Below, one piece after another: positions 7,552 through 12,722 of a stretch of 21,434 bases of DNA (positions are counted from its first letter, which is position 1; each line of letters starts with the position of its first letter). The notes below the pieces were generated by a model, which made no database searches, was not told the origin of the DNA, and worked only from the letters and a program-made list of their open reading frames with translations. A program made the position numbers and the translations under genes. The stretch comes from CAYWBI01 sp964456445 (lineage in GTDB: Bacteria; Calditrichota; Calditrichia; Calditrichales; J004): positions 1-21,434 of the forward strand of contig CAYWBI010000053.1 in assembly GCA_964456445.1 (NCBI GenBank). The letters run 5' to 3'.

Positions 7552-8151
7552 ATGAGCGTATTAGTCACAAAAGAAGCCCCGGATTTTACCGCGACAGCGG
7601 TAATGCCGGATGGAACTATCAATGAAAATTTTAAGCTGTCGGATTTACGCAGAAAACATGTGGTTTTGTTTTTCTGGCCATTGGATTTCACTTTTGTTTG
7701 TCCAACGGAAATTATTGCCCACGACCATCGTTTGGCGCAATTTAAGGAACGGGGTGTTGAAGTCGTTGGTGTTTCGATTGATTCCGAATTTAGCCATTTT
7801 GCCTGGAAAAATACAGATGTTAAAAAGGGTGGGATCGGCAATGTTCAATTCCCGATGGTGGCCGATATCAATCATTCCATTACCCGGGCTTATGGTATTG
7901 AACATCCCGATGGCGTTGCCCTGCGTGCTTCGTTCCTTATCGACAAAGAAGGTATTGTTCAGCATGAAACCGTAAACAACCTTCCTTTGGGCCGAAACGT
8001 AGATGAAATGCTGCGTATGGTGGACGCGCTGCAATTCCATGAAATGCATGGTGAAGTTTGCCCTGCCGGATGGCATAAAGGCGAAGAAGGCATGCAGGAT
8101 ACAACAGCAGGCGTGGCCTCGTATCTCTCCGAACACTCAAATCAACTGTAA
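7552..8151 (+). CDS. 2-Cys peroxiredoxin (AhpC/Prx1 type)
   Basis: This is a 199-residue thiol peroxidase that reduces hydrogen peroxide, organic hydroperoxides and probably peroxynitrite in the cytoplasm, using thioredoxin or an AhpF-like reductase as electron donor. The peroxidatic Cys50 sits in DFTFVCPTEI, with the conserved Thr and Pro before and after it. The resolving Cys170 is in HGEVCPAGW. GGIG (93-96) matches the loop of sensitive-type enzymes, but the C-terminal YF element of those is absent; the end reads YLSEHSNQL. That suggests, by inference, lower sensitivity to over-oxidation. No reductase partner is next to it. GGAAGGA lies before the ATG. The gene is monocistronic: a promoter with a dyad lies upstream and a strong terminator immediately downstream. 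Confidence 0.95.
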   Translation: MSVLVTKEAPDFTATAVMPDGTINENFKLSDLRRKHVVLFFWPLDFTFVCPTEIIAHDHRLAQFKERGVEVVGVSIDSEFSHFAWKNTDVKKGGIGNVQFPMVADINHSITRAYGIEHPDGVALRASFLIDKEGIVQHETVNNLPLGRNVDEMLRMVDALQFHEMHGEVCPAGWHKGEEGMQDTTAGVASYLSEHSNQL

Positions 8152-8168
8152 TTATATATCTCTATTTG

Positions 8169-8201
8169 AAAAAAGGCTTTCCGCTTGGAAAGCCTTTTTT
8201 T
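8169..8201 (+). terminator. Strong Rho-independent terminator after the peroxiredoxin gene
   Basis: A perfect 14-bp stem (AAAAAAGGCTTTCC at 8169-8182, GGAAAGCCTTTTTT at 8187-8200) has a 4-base GCTT loop and ends in a T-run. It starts about 17 bases after the peroxiredoxin stop. Because A-runs flank the left arm, it could also work in the other direction. Confidence 0.92.
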
Positions 8202-8305
8202 ATATAAGATTAATTGGTAACATATCTTTAAAAATAGTATGAGGCCAAAGGGTAAGAAAAACCGTTGCTTCAATACAAAACACATGATAAACATTGTGAG
8301 GGAAA

Positions 8306-8656
8306 ATGTCACTTCTAACTTATAAATGGCTGCATGTTGCCGGAATTTTTTTGTTTTTCATGTCATTTGGCGCCCATATATTCAATGTGAAAATTAATAA
8401 TTCCAAGGCAACCCGCTTTATCCAGATAAATATGGGAATAGCGCTGCTTGTAATTCTTGTTGCAGGATTTGGTATGTTGGCCAAGATTGAACTTGTTCAT
8501 CTTGGTTGGATAAGCACAAAAATCGTAATCTGGATTTTCTTCGCTGCAATGATTGTTCTGGTTAAAAAATTGCCCAAACATAATCAATGGTTTTGGTACA
8601 TCGCCTGGGTATTTGGAATTAGCGCTGTTTATATGGCATTGTTTAAACCGTTTTAA
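8306..8656 (+). CDS. Small four-helix membrane protein, unknown function
   Basis: This is a 116-residue integral membrane protein with four hydrophobic segments, about residues 8-25, 42-60, 68-86 and 92-112. The first helix carries KWLHVAGIFLFFMSFGAH, with His10 and His24 in the membrane-facing region. This is loosely reminiscent of small haem- or copper-related membrane proteins of CopD or SirB2 type, but I cannot assign a family with confidence. GAGGGA lies three bases before the ATG. It ends 13 bases before the amidohydrolase start, so the two are likely co-transcribed. The functional link between them is unknown. Confidence 0.65.
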   Translation: MSLLTYKWLHVAGIFLFFMSFGAHIFNVKINNSKATRFIQINMGIALLVILVAGFGMLAKIELVHLGWISTKIVIWIFFAAMIVLVKKLPKHNQWFWYIAWVFGISAVYMALFKPF

Positions 8657-8669
8657 ATTCGAGGTATCC

Positions 8670-10367
8670 ATGAAAAAGCTTTTTCTGTTTAATGTCCTAA
8701 TTATACTTTCAAGTTTAACATCCTGCCGGGTTTTATTCCCAAAAGCCGACTTGATTTTATACAATGGCAATGTAATCACTCTTGAAGCATCTTCCCCAAA
8801 TGGCACAGCCATTGCAATCAAAGGCGACCGCATTCTTTCCGCGGGTGATTTGAAAAAGCTGGATCGCTTCAAGTCTGATCAGACACAAATGATTGACCTG
8901 AAAGGCCAAACGGCCATCCCGGGTTTTATTGAGGGCCATGGCCACTTTATCAGCACAGGCAATGCTTTAAGCAGTTTGGATTTAACTTCTGCCCATAACT
9001 GGAAAGAAATCGTGCAGATGGTAGCAAAAGCAGCAAAAAAGGCCAAACCCGGGGAATGGATAACCGGGCGCGGCTGGCACCAGGAAAAGTGGGATACGCC
9101 TCCTACACGGGCGATAAAAGGCTACCCTCGACATAATACGCTTAGCCATGTTTCTCCGGATAACCCGGTTATGTTAAGCCACGCCAGCGGGCATGCCGTG
9201 TTCGTTAATGCCAAAGCCATGGAACTTGCAGGCATAAACGCTGCAACGCCAAATCCCGATGGGGGCGTTATAATGCGCGATAAAAAAGGCGCGGCGAGCG
9301 GTCTCTTTTCCGAAAACGCCGCCGAATTGATTTATGCCGCTTACAACAAAACCCTTGCGGATTTAAAATCCGCTGAACGCGAAGCCCGGATTGTGTCCTT
9401 TATAAACGCTGCTGAAAACGAATGTCTTCAAAATGGCATTACTACCTTCTGTGATGCCGGGGCTTCAATCACGGAAATGGATGTATTTAACAAATTGGCC
9501 AGGCAGGGCAAACTTAACCTGCATCTATGGGTGATGATTTCTTCCCAGGAACATATCACCGATGCGTTGTTAACAAAATATGGCGGCGTGGGCCTTTATA
9601 ATAATATGCTGACCATCGGCGCCATAAAACAATATGCCGACGGCGCCCTTGGTTCACGCGGGGCATGGATGCTAAAACCCTACAGCGATATGCCGAATAC
9701 TTCCGGTCAAAATGTAACACCGCTCGATTCCATCCGCCGGGTCGCTGCGCTGGCCTATAAACATGGTTTTCAGTTATGCACCCATGCCATCGGCGATCGC
9801 GCCAATCGCGAAACATTAAATATCTATCAGAAATTCTTACAAGGTGACACGACGCGGCGCTGGCGAATCGAACATGCCCAGCATCTTTCTTTACAGGATA
9901 TCCCACGGTTTGCCAAATTAGGGGTCATTGCATCGATGCAAACCATTCACTGTACATCGGACGGCCCCTGGGTGCCGGAACGCATCGGCAATACCCGCGC
10001 CGGCGAAGGCGCCTATGTCTGGCAAAAGCTGTTAAAGTCCGGCGCTCATCTGGCCAATGGTACCGATTCCCCGGTTGAACGGGTCAACCCCATCGCCAAT
10101 TATTATGCCGCTGTTACACGAAAAATGTCCAATGGGAAAAGTTTTTATCCGGATCAGGCGCTTACCCGGATGGAAGCATTGCAATCCTTGACCAAGTGGA
10201 ACGCGTATGCTAATTTTGAAGAAACACTAAAAGGAACGCTGGCGCCGGGAAAACTGGCCGATATTACCGTGCTCTCACAAGATTTACTTACAGTACCGGA
10301 AGATAAAATCCGGGCGACACAAGTAACCATGACCATTGTCAGCGGGAAAATAAAATTTAAACGCTGA
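8670..10367 (+). CDS. Lipoprotein amidohydrolase (YtcJ-like, amidohydrolase family 3)
   Basis: This is a 565-residue metal-dependent hydrolase of the amidohydrolase-3 family, close in style to YtcJ-type proteins. Residues 1-18 form a lipoprotein signal with lipobox LTSC, so Cys19 is probably lipidated and the enzyme anchored in a membrane, facing the periplasm. Residues 25-85 form the small beta-sandwich domain (ADLILYNGNVITL, AIPGFIEGHGHF), with metal-binding His90 and His92. Further family marks are CTHAIGDRA and IEHAQHL (histidine ligands) and NGTDSPVERVNP (catalytic Asp). The usual PGFIDxHxH is PGFIEGHGH here. The substrate is unknown; cyclic amides or N-acyl compounds are typical. The start is the ATG at 8670, with GAGG (8661-8664) upstream. 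An in-frame ATG at 8553 lies inside the previous gene and would bury the signal peptide. Confidence 0.88.
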   Translation: MKKLFLFNVLIILSSLTSCRVLFPKADLILYNGNVITLEASSPNGTAIAIKGDRILSAGDLKKLDRFKSDQTQMIDLKGQTAIPGFIEGHGHFISTGNALSSLDLTSAHNWKEIVQMVAKAAKKAKPGEWITGRGWHQEKWDTPPTRAIKGYPRHNTLSHVSPDNPVMLSHASGHAVFVNAKAMELAGINAATPNPDGGVIMRDKKGAASGLFSENAAELIYAAYNKTLADLKSAEREARIVSFINAAENECLQNGITTFCDAGASITEMDVFNKLARQGKLNLHLWVMISSQEHITDALLTKYGGVGLYNNMLTIGAIKQYADGALGSRGAWMLKPYSDMPNTSGQNVTPLDSIRRVAALAYKHGFQLCTHAIGDRANRETLNIYQKFLQGDTTRRWRIEHAQHLSLQDIPRFAKLGVIASMQTIHCTSDGPWVPERIGNTRAGEGAYVWQKLLKSGAHLANGTDSPVERVNPIANYYAAVTRKMSNGKSFYPDQALTRMEALQSLTKWNAYANFEETLKGTLAPGKLADITVLSQDLLTVPEDKIRATQVTMTIVSGKIKFKR

Positions 10368-10417
10368 TTAAGAAAGAAATATCTCCCGCCACCGGCAGCA
10401 GGAATAAAAATATTTTT

Positions 10418-10446
10418 TTGCACTTCAATATAAAAAAATGTATAAT
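10418..10446 (+). promoter_or_regulatory. lexA promoter (sigma-70)
   Basis: TTGCAC (10418-10423) and a consensus TATAAT (10441-10446) are exactly 17 bases apart. The predicted transcript start is near 10453, giving a leader of only about 30 bases before the lexA ATG. It is one of the best promoter matches in the window, and the operator-like repeats begin one base after the -10 box. Confidence 0.7.
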
Positions 10447-10447
10447 A

Positions 10448-10481
10448 GGTGTACTATCGTATATTTACACAGGAGTACACC
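10448..10481. promoter_or_regulatory. Putative LexA autoregulatory operator (three half-sites)
   Basis: The outer arms GGTGTACT (10448-10455) and AGTACACC (10474-10481) form a perfect 8-bp inverted repeat, 18 bases apart. A third copy, TACAC, lies at 10466-10470 and also pairs with GTGTA (10449-10453) as GTGTA-N12-TACAC. The block covers the predicted transcription start and the AGGAG ribosome-binding site (10471-10475) and ends next to the ATG. That is where an autorepressor would bind. It matches neither the E. coli (CTGT-N8-ACAG) nor the Bacillus-type LexA box. That LexA is the binder is inference. Confidence 0.55.
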
Positions 10482-11102
10482 ATGAGCAAGGGCCTTACCA
10501 CCCGCCAGGAAGAAATTCTAAAAATTATTGCCGGTTATATCCGTGATAAGGGCTATGCGCCCACCTATCAGGAACTGGCCAATATTCTCAATATCAAATC
10601 CAAATACGCCATATTAAAACATATCGACAGCCTGGTGAACAAGGGCTACCTTTCCAAGGACTCGTCCGCGCGCACGTTGCGCATAACCCACCCGGATTAT
10701 ATGCCGGAAGAGGAAGACCAGCATTCCGTTCCATTGATTGGCCGTGTCGCCGCCGGTTATCCCATCCTCGCCCAGGAAAATGTGGAACGCTATATATCCA
10801 TACCCCGCGCAATGATAAAATCAGAAGGACGTTATTTTGCTTTAAAAGTACGTGGGGACAGTATGATCGACGCCGGTATTTACAATGATGATCTGGTTGT
10901 GGTTCATTCTGCAAACTCCGCATATAACAAAGACATCGTAGTGGCCTTGATCGATGATGATGTTACCGTAAAACGACTGGTTGTTGGTAAAGGGGAAACA
11001 TTTCTTCATGCGGAAAACCCCAACTACGCAGATATCCATCCCGACGGAGACTGGTCGATACAGGGCAAAGTTGTCGGTTTGATCCGCGAGATGGTTAATT
11101 GA
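10482..11102 (+). CDS. lexA: LexA, SOS-response repressor and self-cleaving protease
   Basis: This is a 206-residue LexA that represses DNA-damage genes and cleaves itself when activated by RecA filaments. Residues 1-70 are the winged helix-turn-helix domain (TYQELANILNIKSKYAILKH is the recognition region). Residues 83-206 are the S24 peptidase domain. The cleavage bond is Ala91-Gly92 in RVAAGYP, with Ser127 in RGDSM and Lys164 in VTVKRL as the catalytic pair; this layout matches E. coli LexA (84/85, 119, 156). AGGAG lies six bases before the ATG. A GTG-type extension to 10449 would run through the operator and is rejected. The next gene, 19 bases later, is a degenerate copy of its C-terminal domain. 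No recA, polymerase or recombinase gene is adjacent. Confidence 0.95.
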   Translation: MSKGLTTRQEEILKIIAGYIRDKGYAPTYQELANILNIKSKYAILKHIDSLVNKGYLSKDSSARTLRITHPDYMPEEEDQHSVPLIGRVAAGYPILAQENVERYISIPRAMIKSEGRYFALKVRGDSMIDAGIYNDDLVVVHSANSAYNKDIVVALIDDDVTVKRLVVGKGETFLHAENPNYADIHPDGDWSIQGKVVGLIREMVN

Positions 11103-11121
11103 TCCAACTCAGGTACAGCAT

Positions 11122-11562
11122 ATGATGACTCAAAGTTTTAAAGCAAAAGAACATTCTCATACCTCTTCCAAAGATGAGTTTTACGGCATTCCTCTGATTG
11201 GTGAGGTACATGTAGAAGGCGATGGCGGTTATCATGGCGATTATAATATTGGCGAGATCATTACCAACATTGCGCAAAAGACTCAAAAAACCATCTCGCT
11301 GCAGGCGGCGGACAACGCCCTGGAACACGCCGGGATTTATAAAGATGACTTCCTGACGGTCAGTCAAAACGAAAAACTGAAGAATGGCGACATTGCCGTT
11401 GTTAAACTGGGTTACCGTATCTATATTCGTAAAATCTTTTTTGAACAAAAACACATCCGGCTGGAAACGGCAGACCGGCAACCAAATCCGTTGATCATAT
11501 CCATGGATACACCAGGGTTTGAAATAATAGGTAAAGTCGTTACCGTCATCCGCGAGCTGTAG
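11122..11562 (+). CDS. Catalytically dead LexA C-terminal-domain paralogue
   Basis: This is a 146-residue protein that aligns with residues 83-206 of the LexA encoded just upstream. Shared blocks are IPLIGEV, AGIYKDDFLTV, NGDIAVVKLG and the closing strand GKVVTVIREL. It has no helix-turn-helix; residues 1-20 are polar and basic. The Ala-Gly cleavage site is replaced by Val31-Glu32. At ungapped positions the nucleophile Ser is Ala66 and the general-base Lys is Arg103 (Lys104 is one residue off). It should therefore neither bind DNA nor cleave, yet it keeps the surface LexA uses to dimerise. UmuD differs in keeping both Ser and Lys. It starts 19 bases after lexA with a weak AGG site, so it is co-transcribed and probably expressed at lower level. 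Inferred role: a modulator of LexA. The alternative is a decaying duplicate, though the reading frame is intact. Confidence 0.7.
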   Translation: MMTQSFKAKEHSHTSSKDEFYGIPLIGEVHVEGDGGYHGDYNIGEIITNIAQKTQKTISLQAADNALEHAGIYKDDFLTVSQNEKLKNGDIAVVKLGYRIYIRKIFFEQKHIRLETADRQPNPLIISMDTPGFEIIGKVVTVIREL

Positions 11563-11571
11563 CATTCTGGA

Positions 11572-12015
11572 TTAACGGGAGATCATTCGCCGCAAATAAT
11601 TTATCTGCCCGAGGTGGTAGTTAAGATGGCCATAAAGATGTAGCAGAAAAAACCGAACGCTCATTGGCTTTCCAAGTACTTCCTGTGGATAAAGCGCATC
11701 AAGCCGTTCGGCGCTTAACCCAACGACTGTCTGATCAACAACCTGAGCGGTTTTTTGAATATGCTTCAGCAATTGTTCCCGCGGGAGGTTTTTTAAGGAG
11801 AATTCTGCCACCCGGTCCCGGACATAACCCGTTTCGCCCAACAACGCTCCAATATAGGTTTGCAGATTGCCACAAAGATGCAAACACAAATTCCCCGAGC
11901 TATTTTTAACATTACCCCGGGTTTGCCATATCGCCGCTTCATCATCAAATGCTTCAATCTCCCGCGTAAGACGTTTTAGGTCACGGTTGAATAATTCTCG
12001 CAGGCCATCAATCAT
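11572..12015 (-). CDS. DinB-fold protein (DUF1572/DUF664-like)
   Basis: This is a 147-residue four-helix-bundle protein of the DinB/YfiT superfamily, which includes bacillithiol- and mycothiol-dependent transferases and damage-induced proteins of unknown activity. It is not DNA polymerase IV, despite the name. The expected metal triad is present: His46 in LCLHLCGN, and His130 and His134 in the helix LYGHLNYHLGQINYLRRM. The start codon overlaps the stop of the DUF302 gene (ATGA, 12012-12015), so translation is coupled. It ends 9 bases after the stop of the LexA-like gene on the opposite strand. The chemical role is unknown; thiol-transferase or detoxification activity is the usual suggestion for the fold. 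Confidence 0.82.
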   Translation of the reverse strand: MIDGLRELFNRDLKRLTREIEAFDDEAAIWQTRGNVKNSSGNLCLHLCGNLQTYIGALLGETGYVRDRVAEFSLKNLPREQLLKHIQKTAQVVDQTVVGLSAERLDALYPQEVLGKPMSVRFFLLHLYGHLNYHLGQINYLRRMISR

Positions 12016-12479
12016 TTAGCTTCCCCCTTTGTTAGTTTCATAATGGCCATATCGGAAAAATGGCCTAATGCGGCGCTGATTTTTTTTACAACGGGTTCGC
12101 AGCCGGTGATATGATGCCGCTTTGCCAAATAGGCCGGATCGTTGTAAGCAATCCAAACCTGCCCGTTGGCATCCTGGCGGATCAGCATTTTTTGTGGCAG
12201 ATCGATGGCCACGGTCTGTGCACACTGCATCAGTTTTGTACCGATTTTCGGATTGCCGAAAATTACCACTATGGTTGGAGGTAGTTTTAACCCCACCTTA
12301 TGGGCGTTTGCACTATGATCGATGCGGGCAAACACCGTCATACCTTTTGCCTTTAACGCCTTTTCCAGCCGGTTGGCGGTTTGCTCAACGTTAAACGGAC
12401 TTTTTTTTGAAACAAGGCCGTCTGCCGCGGAAACAGTTCCGAGCAGAAAAAGAAACAGAATTAATAACAAACGTCGCAT
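12012..12479 (-). CDS. DUF302 protein with signal peptide
   Basis: This is a 155-residue exported protein of the DUF302 family. Residues 1-18 form a signal peptide (MRRLLLILFLFLL core, cleavage near VSAAD). The mature part shows the DUF302 pattern: SPFNVEQTANRLEKALKAKGMTVFARIDHSANA, then PPTIVVIFGNPKIGTKLMQ, then DLPQKMLI and a WIAYNDPAYLAKRH segment. The family is widespread and has no assigned enzyme activity; it often acts outside the cytoplasm. AAGGGGAT lies just before the ATG. Its stop overlaps the DinB-fold start, so the two form a coupled operon. A consensus-like promoter and two palindromic elements lie upstream. Confidence 0.88.
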   Translation of the reverse strand: MRRLLLILFLFLLGTVSAADGLVSKKSPFNVEQTANRLEKALKAKGMTVFARIDHSANAHKVGLKLPPTIVVIFGNPKIGTKLMQCAQTVAIDLPQKMLIRQDANGQVWIAYNDPAYLAKRHHITGCEPVVKKISAALGHFSDMAIMKLTKGEAK

Positions 12480-12498
12480 GATATCCCCTTTTTTTATG

Positions 12499-12513
12499 GG
12501 ACAAAATTTGTCC
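12499..12513. promoter_or_regulatory. 15-bp palindrome GGACAAAATTTGTCC
   Basis: This is a perfect palindrome with one central base, 20 bases upstream of the DUF302 ATG and about 15-30 bases downstream of the predicted transcription start. The position suits a repressor that blocks elongation, or an RNA hairpin in the leader. Its GACAA/TTGTC half-sites resemble those of the dyad before the peroxiredoxin gene, although the spacing is different (3 bases against 8). Confidence 0.5.
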
Positions 12514-12536
12514 TGGTTTATCTCAAGGCAATTTCT

Positions 12537-12565
12537 AATATAATCCCTGTTACAAGCATTGGCAA
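12537..12565 (-). promoter_or_regulatory. Candidate sigma-70 promoter of the DUF302-DinB operon
   Basis: Read on the minus strand, TTGCCA (12565-12560) and TATATT (12542-12537) are spaced by exactly 17 bases. Transcription would start near 12530, leaving a leader of about 50 bases that contains the 15-bp palindrome. The -35 box lies inside one arm of the long inverted repeat 12544-12619. Confidence 0.5.
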
Positions 12566-12619
12566 TACAACCACATGAACCAAATATTTCTTGCTTATTG
12601 CCAATGTGAGGATCAGGGA
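12544..12619. repeat. Long two-part inverted repeat between parC and the DUF302 operon
   Basis: Inner arms CATTGGCAATA (12557-12567) and TATTGCCAATG (12596-12606) are a perfect 11-bp match around 28 bases. Outer arms TCCCTG (12544-12549) and CAGGGA (12614-12619) add 6 more pairs across a symmetric 7-base internal loop on each side. The element lies after parC and over the promoter of the DUF302 gene. It could be a cruciform-forming operator pair, a structured RNA, or a small repeat element. No T-run follows, so a simple terminator is unlikely. Confidence 0.55.
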
Positions 12620-12722
12620 CAGAAAATCGATTTGTACAAGTTCGTTTATTGCGTGACTGTGCCTAACTGTTTTTGATTTATCATTCCGATTGTTATGAAA
12701 TAACTACTTGCTCAATGCAGCC

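Noticed and set aside
7645..8136. Long minus-strand open frame opposite the peroxiredoxin gene (163 codons)
   Set aside because: It is fully antisense to a clear peroxiredoxin, with no ribosome-binding site and no recognisable protein pattern; a shadow of the real gene's codon use.
8553..8669. Longer start of the amidohydrolase
   Set aside because: It lies inside the previous membrane gene and would hide the lipoprotein signal peptide that begins at 8670.
8363..8872. Minus-strand open frame spanning the small membrane gene and the amidohydrolase start
   Set aside because: It crosses two plus-strand genes with good starts and shows no protein family pattern.
11095..11565. Minus-strand open frame opposite the LexA-like gene (156 codons)
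   Set aside because: The plus-strand frame aligns with LexA, so this strand is a shadow. It has no start signal of its own.
11572..12015. DinB-fold gene as DNA polymerase IV
   Set aside because: The protein is a 147-residue helical-bundle DinB/YfiT-type protein with a His triad; it has no polymerase motifs.
12632..12639. Palindrome TTGTACAA as a LexA-type site
   Set aside because: It is only 8 bases long, not positioned at a promoter, and does not share the spacing of the lexA-region repeats.
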